Shown here: piece by piece, positions 43,463-55,482 of the stretch
How positions within the stretch are numbered: the first letter of the stretch is position 1
How the letters are laid out: every line of letters begins with the position of its first letter
Assembly: GCF_017355405.1 (NCBI RefSeq)
Contig: NZ_CP061177.1
Coordinates: 372,001-436,000 of the forward strand
DNA length: 64,000 bases
Direction: 5' to 3'
Source: Roseomonas haemaphysalidis
GTDB taxonomy: Bacteria; Pseudomonadota; Alphaproteobacteria; Acetobacterales; Acetobacteraceae
Made by a program: the position numbers and the translations under genes
The notes under the pieces: model-generated
The model's input: only the letters and a program-made list of their open reading frames with translations
Told to the model about the DNA's origin: nothing
Database searches by the model: none

Positions 43463-45159
43463 TGTCAATCGGCGTGCAAAATTGGGTCTGACGCAGTTTC
43501 GCTGACGGCTGTGCGCTCACGCGGCACCGATAAGCCTTGCTTCGAGCAGGTCGAGCTTGGCGCGACCATACATCCGCCGCTTAATCATCTTCAGCCGGTT
43601 GATCTGCCCCTTGGTCTGCCGATTCGACCAGGGTTCAGTAAAGGCAGCCCGGACGGCAGCCACGTCCTTGGCAATCCCTCGCGCCAGCGGGGCGATCAGG
43701 CTGTTTCTCGCCTGCTCGGTCCACTCTTCCAGGCCGTCGACGGCCTTGGTGCGGATCATGGTTCTGAACCGGTCCACAAGGCATCGGGTGTCGGCGAGGC
43801 CGGGTACACCGGCTTCGATGGCCGCCACGATCACGCTATCGGCCCGGGTCAGATGCTGGCGTGCCATCGTCATCAGCCGGGCCAGCGTACGGGCTGACAG
43901 CGCCTTCTGCAGGCCTTGCGCCTGCATCAGCTCCGCGCGCCGCCGCCGTGCCGTCCATTCGGCTACAACGCGCAAGCAGCCTTTGAAGCCCTGGTTTCTG
44001 AGCCTGCGCCAGAGCTCCGCCCCGTTGCGGCATCCCGCCTGCCATTCGGCCAGCAGGGTGGGAAGGTAGGCCTGCAGAGACGTCTGCCGCGTGCGGAATA
44101 CCTCGCCCGGTACGCCCTGGATGATTTGACGCACCAGCCAACGGCTGTGACGCGTCCGGCGGACGATCTCCTTGATCGAGTGGCCCGCCCCTTTGAGGGC
44201 GAGGATCTGCCGCGCAGTATCCTCGCGCCGGAGGAAGCCTTTGTGCTGCAGTCGCTCGGCTGCGGTCAGCAGCACCGGATCGATGGTCGTGGCGCCGAGC
44301 ACTCCTCGGATGGCCCGCATGGACAGGCGCACGGCATCGAGGAACGCGGCGCTGGCATTCTCCATCAGGTGCCAGCGATCGGCGACCTGGACGGCGTGAG
44401 GCAGTGCTCGCGCCGCGGCCTCACCGTAGCCACCGCCGCGATCGCGGGACACAACTTGGATGCTGGGATGTTGTCGCAACCACGCTTCGACAGTGGATGG
44501 CTCGCGGTCTGGCAGCAAGGCCACCACGCCGCGGCGTTCGAGATCGCAAACCATCGCGCCGTAGCGATGATTGCGGCGTCAGGCCCAGTCATCGATACCG
44601 ATGACAGCCAATGGCTCGATGCGGGGCGAGGCTCGCCGCCGCACGACGCGGAGCAGCGTATCATTGCTGGCAGGCAGCATGAGGCGCTGGGCAAAGGCGG
44701 CGCCTGGCCTGCCACCCAGAGCCAAGCCGAGATGATGGATGATCTCATCAAGCCGCCCGGTGCGGCGCGCCCTCTCGGCCAGCACCGCTGTGCCGAACCG
44801 CTCGGCAAAGATCCTGCGTTGACACCCCTCGAGCCCGCACCGGAAGCGGCGCACCAGCAGTTGCAGGCGCACGCGGCGACCTGCACAGGGCAGGTCCGTG
44901 GGCTGTCGCAGGTAGCGGCTTTGCACGCGGCGCGAGGGCGTGCCGCACAGTGGGCAGGACGGGATGCTAGCGCTGCTTCAGGCCATCACCACCAGCACTC
45001 CGTGATGGTCGACCACCGTGTCGACCCTCAGCCCGGGCGGTACCAGGGATGCGAAGCCAAACCCCGAGGTCATGGTCGTTCCTGCGATGAACACCAGGCC
45101 ACGGCACCACGCGACAGCAGCGAAATTGAGTCAGACCCAATCTTCCACGCCGATCCACA
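43463..45159. mobile_element. Chimeric element: ISL3-type core inside IS21-type termini
   Basis: The outer ends are TGTCAATCGGCGTGCAAAATTG at the left and the complement of TGTGGATCGGCGTGGAAGATTG at the right, the same 22-base pair that bounds the IS21 element at 17223-19625 (in the opposite order). Immediately inside, GGGTCTGACGCAGTTTCGCTG and the complement of GGGTCTGACTCAATTTCGCTG form the inverted repeats of an ISL3-type element of about 1655 bases (43484-45138). No target duplication is seen for outer or inner borders. The transposase gene inside is broken. Confidence 0.7.
43517..45073 (-). pseudogene. ISL3 family transposase with two in-frame TGA stops
   Basis: From an ATG at 45073 the frame reads MTSGFGFASLVPPGLRVDTV, then meets TGA at 44978-44980; it continues with a zinc-finger-like CPLCG, SRYLRQPTDLPCAGRRVRL and RFRCGLEGCQRRIFAERF, and a second TGA at 44579-44581 right after IGIDDWA. 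It then runs open to 43517 with VCDLERRGVVALLPDREP, VSRDRGGGYGEAAARALP and the C-terminal NRQTKGQINRLKMIKRRMYG. The stops look like CGA-to-TGA and TGG-to-TGA changes; no frameshift is present. The protein cannot be made in full. Confidence 0.82.
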
Positions 45160-45381
45160 GGTTGGATCTGCCGGGCTACGGCACATCAACCGTCGCGGCC
45201 TCGCCGATGGACGGGGAGAAGGCATGATCGCGCGGCGGTTGTTGCAAGCGTTATGGCGGAAGATATTTCGTCGCGACCGGTACCGGCCTGAGCAGCGCTA
45301 CATGGGCGGCAAGATGCGGGAGAACCGCATGGGCGTGAGCCAAGCAGGCTGTGTGCGGCAGACCGATCGTTCGGCCGGGTA
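45160..45381. other. Junction region right of the chimeric element
   Basis: The 222 bases contain a short plus-strand frame from an ATG at 45224 (MIARRLLQALWRKIFRRDRY, 52 codons) preceded by GGGGAGAAGGC; its TAA overlaps the ATG of the next frame at 45382. Whether it is real is uncertain. Confidence 0.3.
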
Positions 45382-45834
45382 ATGCCGCTCAGGCCGTGCG
45401 GCGCAACGCTCGCCGCACGGCGCCGGTACTGGACCAGAAGCGAAGCGCCAGAATCGCCAACCGGAGCTCCTTGGCTCGGTGACGACTCCGATGAAACCTC
45501 CCTCCAGTCCTGGCATCAGGTAAGAGCGATCGGCGCCGACGAGGAGCGCGGGGCGGCCACAGCGAAGGACAGATATCGCGAGCGCCGCGAGTGGCTGGAC
45601 CGGTCGGAGACGAAGGAGGCGCAGCACGAGGCCGAGGAGCTTCGCCTGGTGGCCGATGCCGTCAGGAACGGCGACCGGCAGATAACGGCGGCGGCCGCGA
45701 AGGGCGATCTCCGGCATGCACGCAAGCTCGCCATCGACCGGCTCGACGAACAGCAACGCCGCGAGCTCGAGCAGCGGATGCAAGGCTACAGCGACGCCGG
45801 TCCGCGGCCTGGCGTCGGCCGCCGCGGCGCCTGA
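45382..45834 (+). CDS. Hypothetical charged helical protein
   Basis: A 150-codon frame whose second half is strongly charged and helical (ERREWLDRSETKEAQHEAEEL, KLAIDRLDEQQRRELEQRMQG), suggesting a coiled coil. The first ~35 residues look non-native, so the true protein may have lost its N-terminus when the neighbouring element or deletion arose. The start at 45382 overlaps a preceding stop (TAATG). No family is recognised; a fragment of a plasmid or transfer-related protein is one guess without firm support. Confidence 0.35.
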   Translation: MPLRPCGATLAARRRYWTRSEAPESPTGAPWLGDDSDETSLQSWHQVRAIGADEERGAATAKDRYRERREWLDRSETKEAQHEAEELRLVADAVRNGDRQITAAAAKGDLRHARKLAIDRLDEQQRRELEQRMQGYSDAGPRPGVGRRGA

Positions 45835-46034
45835 TTCTCAAGTAGTCCGACATGCGGTGCTTTCACGAAAGCCGTGTACGAGGCTTTAGCGAGCCCGATT
45901 TGTTGATAAGGACCGCCGGAAGACCTCGGCCTTTGTCTCGATCCCGCCCAGCATTTCGACCCGATGTGGCGGCCGCGTGTGTCCTTCCACCCAAGCGGCC
46001 GCCGGTTCACCGGCCACGGCCTACTGCACCGCGA

Positions 46035-47525
46035 TCATGTCGGCTGCGCCTGCGCGACGGGGACAAAATTTTTCCAGTCCCCTCCGAGGAGCGCTTCCAC
46101 GAGCTCGTCCACCTTGGAAGCTATTTTAGTTTCTAGGATATCTGCCGCTGCAAAGAGGTGCGCCCCTTCTTCGGCCATATCAGCGATCTTGTTCTCGACT
46201 TGCTTTGGCAAGCGAACGACCGGCAGAGCTGCAATGTCGGCAACCTCGATCTCTGGAATGCTTGACCCATAGGCCAGCGCCTTCACAAGAGGACGCCCTA
46301 AGGTTGGGTGAGACAAAGCTGTGTAGACGTAGCCTGCCCTGACCTTGCAGTCATCCTTGGGCGCAATCCGGATCACGTGGTCTGATATGATCTTTCCCTC
46401 ATGGAACTCGTTAGCAATCGCGAGCGTGCCGTTGAGCCCATAGATCTGGCCGGATCGGGCAAGCAGAAGCCAGCCCCGCTTCACCCTGCCGCTGCTTCGG
46501 TCGCCAAAATTGCCGTCAACGATGCGTTTGGTGATGTCGGGGTTGATCTCGAATAGGTCGGAGCTTCCGACGAGCTCGATGCCTTCCTCGGCTGGCGTCC
46601 GCCTGAATCTGGTCGGCAGCCATAGGTCGAATCCAAGCTGCGCCAGCGGAGCCGATTTCAAACCTTTGAAAGCGAAATGAGTATGGAGGGCACGAACGGC
46701 GGGATTGTGAGAAAATCCCTCCAGCCTGCGCCGACCACCCATTAGCAGACTCGCATTGATCGAGTACCCGCTCTCTCCGAGATCCATTCGGTCAGGGACA
46801 CCGACTTCACGCTCAAACACTGCCTCGGCCTTCAGCATTAGGTCGACGGCGCGGTTGCGGGCATCAAGAATCTCAGCGGTCTCTTTCTGGAACCTGGCTG
46901 CAACATCATCTCGCGGGTGAGGCATAGGCAGCGCGGAGAGATGACCGATTTCCAGGTGCTTGATGACGTGGCCGTACCGAGTTGAAGTCATCATGTCGCG
47001 GACCATGGTTGAACGCAGGTAGGCGTAAACCCATCCCCACATCTTTTGGTCCTTGGCGCTGACGCGTATCAGGTCGTCCGATACCAGGATGCCGTCCAGT
47101 GCCTTCGTTGACAGTGTTGCCCGCCCAACCGTGCCGGATCGTGTGACCAGGATCTGACCTTCTGGTGAGAACCGGCCATCGGCGCTGTCGGTGCGATCCA
47201 AGGAAAGGAACTTCCTTGGCACAGGGCGGAGATCGAAAACCTGCGTCGCTGCCACGAACGGGACACCGAAATCCTGGCTGACGATGATGCCCTTGAGACG
47301 CCCAGGCTGGACTATGTTCGCGACCTCGCCGAGGCGGCCATTGCCGTGGAGCACACCCTCCAGCGCTAGCCAGTGACCATATCCGCTCGACAGGTAGTTT
47401 TCAGCCTCAAGCCTCCGCTCACCAGACAGCAGGACCGATACCGGAAGGGATAGCGGCTTGATCGAGTGCCACGACCATTGCGTTTGGTCCTCGCGCGGGG
47501 GGCTCAGTCTTGCTCGGAAAGCCAC
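46035..47525 (-). CDS. Type I/BcgI-like restriction-modification specificity subunit (HsdS)
   Basis: A 496-residue DNA-recognition subunit with two target-recognition domains. The first has LEGVLHGNGRLGEVANIVQPGR, VPFVAATQVFDLRPVPRKFL, GQILVTRSGTVGRATLSTKA; the second has LVGSSDLFEINPDITKRIVDG, GWLLLARSGQIYGLNGTLAIANEF and SDHVIRIAPKDD, each followed by a conserved helical spacer (RFQKETAEILDARNRAVDLML and KQVENKIADMAEEGAHLFAA). The start is a GTG at 47525, 22 bases inside the end of the methylase gene, so the two are coupled. It would direct the fused nuclease-methylase to a bipartite DNA site. Confidence 0.82.
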   Translation of the reverse strand: MAFRARLSPPREDQTQWSWHSIKPLSLPVSVLLSGERRLEAENYLSSGYGHWLALEGVLHGNGRLGEVANIVQPGRLKGIIVSQDFGVPFVAATQVFDLRPVPRKFLSLDRTDSADGRFSPEGQILVTRSGTVGRATLSTKALDGILVSDDLIRVSAKDQKMWGWVYAYLRSTMVRDMMTSTRYGHVIKHLEIGHLSALPMPHPRDDVAARFQKETAEILDARNRAVDLMLKAEAVFEREVGVPDRMDLGESGYSINASLLMGGRRRLEGFSHNPAVRALHTHFAFKGLKSAPLAQLGFDLWLPTRFRRTPAEEGIELVGSSDLFEINPDITKRIVDGNFGDRSSGRVKRGWLLLARSGQIYGLNGTLAIANEFHEGKIISDHVIRIAPKDDCKVRAGYVYTALSHPTLGRPLVKALAYGSSIPEIEVADIAALPVVRLPKQVENKIADMAEEGAHLFAAADILETKIASKVDELVEALLGGDWKNFVPVAQAQPT

Positions 47526-49480
47526 TTTCTAAACCCCTGTGCGATCTGAATGGTGTTGTCGTCCACGACCTTCCGCTGAGTCTTCTGCTTCTTGTAGAGC
47601 GGACTGCCGTCTAGGTACTCCTTTACTGTCTCTTCAACCTCCTCGACTATCTCGTTGCCTTTCTTGTCCCGCACGTAAGTCCGGTTGCCGCGCTTGTCGT
47701 GGCCGATATGGCTGGCAACGGCCATGAACACGCTGTAGTCATTTTTACGTCCGGCTGCTTCTTCCAGCGCGACCTGCTCATCTGTCTTGCGTTCGAGCAA
47801 CAGGACGCTCGTCTGCACGCTGACGTTCGGCTGGAAAGTGTCTGGATGCATGTCGATTGACGCAAGAATCCTGGTATGAGTCAGGATCCACTCGCGCACG
47901 TAGCCGAGCCCAGGAGAGCCAAGGATTCCATCCGGAAGCACCATCGCGACGCGTCCGGTTCCTGGCTTCAGGAACTTAACACAGCGTTCGATGAACAGAA
48001 TTTCCGGCGGCTGGGATCTTTGGATCCCGCTGCCCATGGTCCACGTGTCTTCTTCTTCGTTGTAGGACCAATGTCCTAAATCAAACTTCTCCAGGATTGC
48101 CTGATCATCAATCGGAATTTTGGAGCCGAACGGGGGATTGGTGAATATGATATCCACGTTCCCTATTAGGTTTCGTTCGCGGAGTCCGATTTCCCATGTT
48201 GCCGGACTCGCGAGGGAATTGGCCTGGTACAGGCCACCAGCGCCGTCATTGTTCATGACCATATTCATTTTGGTTGCCTTAACCAGTTCGGGATTGAAAT
48301 CAATTCCGACCATGAACTGGGAAGCAAACTTCTTTACCCGATCAGCGACGCGTGGCTCGGCTCGCTTCACATCACCTTTCCACCGCGCAAGTTCGGCAGT
48401 GCGAATCTTCTCGATGACGCGGTTCATTGCTGCGATGAGAAAGCCTCCGGTCCCGCATGCCGGATCCAAGATGAGTTGGTTTTCCGATGGATCTAGCATG
48501 GCGACGGCCATGTTGCAGACATTGCGAGGGGTAAAGAACTCGCCCCGGTCACCGCGCAGATTCGAGCCAACGATCTCCTCGTAGGCATGTCCCTTTACGT
48601 CAACATCACTCTCCAGGAGTGAGTACATTTGCAGTTGCGAAACGATATAGGCAAGCACTTGAGGCTTTAGGGCGACGACGTCGTTGTCGCTGAAGATCGC
48701 CGGATAATCTTTCTTGACCTGTTCGAACAGGACGTCGATGCGTTTCTTGACCTTCAACGGCCCATTGATGCCGTTGCGCTCATTGCCAGCGGCATAGAAC
48801 GAGACTTCGGCGCTTTCCCGCTCGTCATGAATTTTACAGAAGATAAGCTTGAGCAGTTCCCAGAAAGCCTGTGGCTTCTGAAGACCCTGATTTCCAGCAA
48901 TGTAGTTGTGGCAGCGGCGGAAGGCGAAGAGCAGTGCATCCGAAGAGGCTGGCTTTAGTTGGTCGAACAGAGGCCGTTCAGCAACGTCACCCGATTGCCC
49001 AAAGTCCGGAATGTCCGGGATTTCTTCGAAGCTTATCTTTCCCTTGTTCTCTACCTTGCGGTAGCAGAACCGCTCGATGCCGTTTGTCCACATTCCGTAG
49101 ATGGCATTTGGGCAGGCCGCCATGTAGCTCTGTAGCTGTCCGACGCCATCGGTTCGGTCGTTGGCTTTGACCTTCTGTTCCTTGCACTCAACGATGATGT
49201 AGGAATTAGCTTGATGGTGGTCGTCGCCCATCGCGAACACGACGAGATCGGCTCTTGGCTTTTTGCTGCCAAGCCGAAGGGTGAACTCTACAGCGATGTC
49301 ACGCTTGGGGAAGCCATACTCACGGACCAGGGATTTTGCTATTTCCTGGCGGACATACTCTTCAGGGGTTTCTTCGCGCTGGGTCTGTCCGTCGATGAAG
49401 TCCAGCACCTTCCCTTGCTGGACGATTACCGCCACAGGCCTTGTTTTAGTCGCAAGCTCTACCACTGCCACGGCCCGCAT
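47504..49480 (-). CDS. Fused restriction nuclease-DNA adenine methylase (HSDR_N + N6-MTase)
   Basis: The 658-residue protein joins an N-terminal type I R-like nuclease domain (residues ~35-165; PD-(D/E)xK pattern with Asp78 in KKPRADLVVF and Glu98-x-Lys100 in SYIIVECKEQ) to a helical domain and an HsdM-type N6-adenine methylase with SAM motif LDPACGTGGFL at 338-348 and catalytic NPPF at 448-451, preceded by GEFFTPRNV. One polypeptide for cutting and methylation plus a separate HsdS is the arrangement of BcgI-type (type IIB) systems. No separate hsdR helicase-nuclease gene is nearby, so restriction must rest on this domain. GC and codon use are lower than neighbouring core genes, consistent with acquisition by transfer. 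Confidence 0.83.
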   Translation of the reverse strand: MRAVAVVELATKTRPVAVIVQQGKVLDFIDGQTQREETPEEYVRQEIAKSLVREYGFPKRDIAVEFTLRLGSKKPRADLVVFAMGDDHHQANSYIIVECKEQKVKANDRTDGVGQLQSYMAACPNAIYGMWTNGIERFCYRKVENKGKISFEEIPDIPDFGQSGDVAERPLFDQLKPASSDALLFAFRRCHNYIAGNQGLQKPQAFWELLKLIFCKIHDERESAEVSFYAAGNERNGINGPLKVKKRIDVLFEQVKKDYPAIFSDNDVVALKPQVLAYIVSQLQMYSLLESDVDVKGHAYEEIVGSNLRGDRGEFFTPRNVCNMAVAMLDPSENQLILDPACGTGGFLIAAMNRVIEKIRTAELARWKGDVKRAEPRVADRVKKFASQFMVGIDFNPELVKATKMNMVMNNDGAGGLYQANSLASPATWEIGLRERNLIGNVDIIFTNPPFGSKIPIDDQAILEKFDLGHWSYNEEEDTWTMGSGIQRSQPPEILFIERCVKFLKPGTGRVAMVLPDGILGSPGLGYVREWILTHTRILASIDMHPDTFQPNVSVQTSVLLLERKTDEQVALEEAAGRKNDYSVFMAVASHIGHDKRGNRTYVRDKKGNEIVEEVEETVKEYLDGSPLYKKQKTQRKVVDDNTIQIAQGFRKWLSEQD

Positions 49481-49586
49481 CTCCTTCCGGCTCTAGCACT
49501 CTCGGGAACGGCAGTTGCGAACCTCGTTACTTAGGTCCGGGCCCGCCTGTAACCGTAGGGCGGACATTACGAGGGGGCGGAACCGA

Positions 49587-49826
49587 GTGAAACCTGTGAT
49601 CTATGTATTTGTCACAAAATCCGAGGTTATCCATCCGGTCGAGTACGAGGACGACGATCCTTCAGCTGCGTATGCCACCGGCTATACGCCAGAGGAGCGA
49701 CGAGAGGCTGAGCGTCGTTACTGGATGCAATCCCAGCACAGCTTGGGTAACGCGTTGTCGTTGGTTAGCAGAGTATCGAGATGGCACTCCGGGGACGCAT
49801 TTCTGCAGTATCCCCTTGTCTTCTAA
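49587..49826 (+). CDS. Hypothetical small protein next to the R-M locus
   Basis: A 79-codon frame from a GTG at 49587 after GAGGGGGCGG: KPVIYVFVTKSEVIHPVEYEDDDPSA, then YTPEERREAERRYWMQSQHSL. The beta-strand opening is coding-like, but the end is not obviously native. It is divergent from the restriction-modification genes and 87 bases ahead of the zinc-ribbon protein in another frame, so the two could be parts of one gene broken by a mutation. Function unknown. Confidence 0.4.
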   Translation: MKPVIYVFVTKSEVIHPVEYEDDDPSAAYATGYTPEERREAERRYWMQSQHSLGNALSLVSRVSRWHSGDAFLQYPLVF

Positions 49827-49912
49827 TCGTCCGAGATCCACGCGATCTGCCGAAGGGTAGCACCTAACGGGATGTCCCATTCAGTACATTCCGAAGCATA
49901 GATGCTTCGGAC

Positions 49913-50680
49913 TTGGTGAAGGTTCACAACAGCTTCTGCGCTCCGGATAGTCGCTTGAATGCTGCCTTCGAGCAATTTTGGGAGGCCCTCCGGCGAGAAC
50001 GAAACATCTTCATCCATTCCGTTCGCCCGGCGGATGCCGAACGGGAACTTCTTAGGGCCGAGCTTTTGGTAGAGCAAATTCTACTTGCTGCGCGCTGGCT
50101 CCACCCTGAGAAAAGCTGGTTCCAGCATCGAATAGACCATTCAACTGATGACGAGGAGGCGATAGGTCATCAGATTCCGGGAGACGCCACATACACCTTC
50201 ATCATGCAGGACTTCGTTCGGATCATCGATGATCTGTCCCCGAAAGCTCAGCGCAACTACTTCGCACTAGATAAGAGGCGCCGACGGTATGCCTGTCTGG
50301 CATGTCTGAACAGGTGCGATACGAACTACCTTGAAGGCGACGGGTGGGAGAGCGCACTTTGCGCTCAACTGCATCCTACCACAGGGCGATCGTCCGACGC
50401 CAAGACAGTGAAGTGCGCCCTATGTGGAACCATCACCCCCGTTGTGCGACAGGCATGCAATGCTGGTGACTGCCGTGGGAATGTTCTCGCACTTCACTAT
50501 GATCTTTATAGGCCGGGCCAGTTGGTTTGCCTGTCGTGCGATACTCCGCAGGATGAAAATGACTCCCGACGACCTGCTCACTGGATATCTGGTGGGCCGC
50601 ATCGAGACGACCTACTTGAGCGTCCAGGCGTCGTGAGAGTTATTCCAGCGAGGCGACAGTGGGGAAGTGAGCAGAGTTGA
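49913..50680 (+). CDS. Hypothetical zinc-ribbon-like protein
   Basis: The 255-residue frame starts with TTG (or GTG at 49916) and the sequence before it (VPFSTFRSIDASDL) also reads well in frame back to a TAA, so the true N-terminus may be missing. The N-terminal half is helical (NAAFEQFWEALRRERNIFIHSVRP, ELLVEQILLAARWLHPEKSWF). The second half has three CxxC pairs, CLAC, CALC and CLSC, and further Cys, as in tandem zinc ribbons. It is not a member of a family that can be named here. Position beside the R-M locus makes a defence-related role worth testing. Confidence 0.5.
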   Translation: MVKVHNSFCAPDSRLNAAFEQFWEALRRERNIFIHSVRPADAERELLRAELLVEQILLAARWLHPEKSWFQHRIDHSTDDEEAIGHQIPGDATYTFIMQDFVRIIDDLSPKAQRNYFALDKRRRRYACLACLNRCDTNYLEGDGWESALCAQLHPTTGRSSDAKTVKCALCGTITPVVRQACNAGDCRGNVLALHYDLYRPGQLVCLSCDTPQDENDSRRPAHWISGGPHRDDLLERPGVVRVIPARRQWGSEQS

Positions 50681-50772
50681 CCCGGATCTCAGTGCCATAT
50701 TGTTGCATTGAGCAGTGATCTCTTGCCATCGGCTCGCGCACCCTCGTGGACATCACACCAGGAGGCCAGTCC

Positions 50773-51264
50773 ATGTTACCGCTCGATCCCCCACTCACAC
50801 CCACCGCAGCCCGCACTGAACGGCATCCCCTGCGCCAGGTATCTGAACTTGATCGGCGGGTCATCGCTGCTGCCCGCCAGAATCCCGATGCCAGGGTCAG
50901 GTTTGGAAATCAGCTTCTGACAAGCAATCCGGACTCGATCCTGGGGCGCCTGCTCGTTGCCGAAGCGGCACCCACCAATGCCGAGACGGAAGCCCTGCTC
51001 CGGGATGCGGTTCGCATCGGCATAAAGCTTTGGGACCCAGAACTGAACGGAAGGGCGTCCGTCAGCTGGTTCGACGATCCCGACACCCGTATCTTCATGG
51101 CTGCCGTATCGGCCTACGGGAGAACCCTGCACCGCCGTGGTCTGGAGCGTGAAGCCAGGGACTGTGCGGACTTTCTGCTGGGCCTGGATCCCAGCAACCG
51201 GCTGGACGTCGAGCATGAGATAATGGGCACCCCGCCGGGAGGGCCTCAGAGGCCAAGCTGGTAG
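50773..51264 (+). CDS. Hypothetical protein, 163 residues
   Basis: The ATG at 50773 follows AGGAGGCCAGTCC, an excellent ribosome site. The product (LRQVSELDRRVIAAARQNPDARVRFG, LVAEAAPTNAETEALLRDAVRIGIKLW, GRTLHRRGLEREARDCADFLLGLDPSNRLDV) is helical and resembles a pair of tetratricopeptide-like repeats at its C-terminal part. No signal peptide or catalytic motif is visible. Its 3' end converges with gyrB. Confidence 0.6.
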   Translation: MLPLDPPLTPTAARTERHPLRQVSELDRRVIAAARQNPDARVRFGNQLLTSNPDSILGRLLVAEAAPTNAETEALLRDAVRIGIKLWDPELNGRASVSWFDDPDTRIFMAAVSAYGRTLHRRGLEREARDCADFLLGLDPSNRLDVEHEIMGTPPGGPQRPSW

Positions 51265-51411
51265 GGATCTCGAGTACGGGATCCTGGGTGACCCGCCGTG
51301 GCGGAGGATCTCTAACCCCGGCCGGTAGGGGGTGCTGATTGTACGGATCAGGCGTCCAGAACCATCCTAGATCGCCGTGCCAAAGGAGTTGTCCCTGGCA
51401 CCGGTGTGAGA

Positions 51412-51438
51412 CGACTTCCTACACCGGTGTGGAAGTCG
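51412..51438. terminator. Palindrome between convergent genes (possible two-way terminator)
   Basis: CGACTTCC-T-ACACCGGTGT-GGAAGTCG forms a nearly perfect 13-base-pair stem with one bulged T, 107 bases beyond the gyrB stop. A partial extra copy of its centre, CACCGGTGTG, is at 51399-51408. There is no U-run, so an attenuating or binding-site role is also possible. Confidence 0.4.
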
Positions 51439-51544
51439 CCTCAACAAGGCAATTGGATATCGTTTGAAATCAGATGGATGCGAGGAAGAGGGCCAGTGAC
51501 AAGTTGTGGCACAGGGACAACTTCACTGGCACCTCACAACCACC

Positions 51545-54336
<2,792 letters not shown>

Positions 54337-55482
54337 TCACGGCACCGGTAAATCGGCGTGCTCCAGCCCGCCGGGCCTTGCCAGAAAAGCCTCCGCGCGC
54401 CCGGCCAGCGGCGCGAAGGGCGCCAGCTCCGTGCCGGTCAGGAAACATTGCGCCGGCAGCGCCGCCAGCGCCTCGAACAATGCCTCACGCCGCGCGGGGT
54501 CGAGATGCGCCGCCACCTCGTCCAGCAGCAGCAGCGGCGCGAAGCCGCGATGCGCCGCCACCAGCGCCGCCTGTGCCAGCACCACCGCCACCAGCAGCGC
54601 CTTCTGCTCGCCGGTGGAGCACAGCGCCGCCGGAATGCCGCGCGGCAGCAGCACCATGCCAAGGTCCGTGCGGTGCGCGCCCTGCCGCGCGCCGCCCGCC
54701 GCCGCGTCCCGCGCCCGGTCGGCCGCCAGCCCCTCCCTCAGCGCATCCTCGACCGCCAGGGCCGGCTGCTCGTCCAGCGCCTCGGCGATCGGGCACAGCA
54801 GGCTGAGCCGGGCAGCGGGGAAGGCGCCGGCCACCCCGGCCTCCAGCGCGCCGTTCAGCCGGGCCGCCAGCGAACGCCGTGCCGCCACGGCCGCCACCGC
54901 GTGGCGGGCCATGGTGTCTTCCAGCGCCGCCAGCCAGCGGGCGTCCCGCCGCCCCTCGGCCAGCAGGCGGTTGCGCTGGGTCATGGCGGTGTCGTGCGCC
55001 GCCACCTCCCGCGCATGGGTCGGCTCCAGCGACCACACCAGCCGGTCCAGGAACCGCCGGCGGCCGGAGGCACCCTCCTGAAACAACCGGTCCATCTGCG
55101 GCGTCAGCCACAGCGCGCTGGCGTGGCGGGCGATCTCCGCCTGGTTGCGCACGGCGGCACCATCCAGCCGGAAGGAGCGCCGCTCCTGCCCCGCCTCGGC
55201 GCCGGTGCCGATCACCACCTCGCCTTCCATGCCGGCGAAGTGGCCGGCCACCACCCAGGACAACCCGGCCTCGCCATCCCGCCTTCCCAACTCGGCCCCC
55301 TTGGCGCCACGCAGCCCGCGCCCCGGGCCCAGCAGGCTGATGGCTTCCAGCAGGTTGGTCTTGCCCATGCCGTTGGCGCCCGCCACCACCACGATGCGCC
55401 CGGCGATCGGCTGGTCCAGCGCGGCATAGCTACGGAAGTCCTGCAGCATCAGGCGGGTGAGGCGGAGCGCGGGGGGTGTCAC
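54337..55482 (-). CDS. recF: DNA replication and repair protein RecF
   Basis: The 381-residue SMC-like ATPase has Walker [15 protein letters not shown] at about residue 35, the RecF signature region [26 protein letters not shown] ([23 protein letters not shown]) and the C-terminal ABC signature/Walker [18 protein letters not shown] and [13 protein letters not shown]. RecF with RecO and RecR loads RecA at single-strand gaps. The start is a GTG at 55482. It lies upstream of gyrB, as in many proteobacteria, but here separated from dnaN by three unrelated genes. Confidence 0.95.
   Translation of the reverse strand: MTPPALRLTRLMLQDFRSYAALDQPIAGRIVVVAGANGMGKTNLLEAISLLGPGRGLRGAKGAELGRRDGEAGLSWVVAGHFAGMEGEVVIGTGAEAGQERRSFRLDGAAVRNQAEIARHASALWLTPQMDRLFQEGASGRRRFLDRLVWSLEPTHAREVAAHDTAMTQRNRLLAEGRRDARWLAALEDTMARHAVAAVAARRSLAARLNGALEAGVAGAFPAARLSLLCPIAEALDEQPALAVEDALREGLAADRARDAAAGGARQGAHRTDLGMVLLPRGIPAALCSTGEQKALLVAVVLAQAALVAAHRGFAPLLLLDEVAAHLDPARREALFEALAALPAQCFLTGTELAPFAPLAGRAEAFLARPGGLEHADLPVP

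Noticed and set aside
43916..45223. Long plus-strand frame opposite the ISL3 transposase
   Set aside because: Antisense to a recognisable transposase; no family features of its own.
45298..45783. 161-codon minus-strand frame
   Set aside because: Leu/Arg-rich shadow of the charged plus-strand frame; neither has strong support but the plus-strand one has coiled-coil character.
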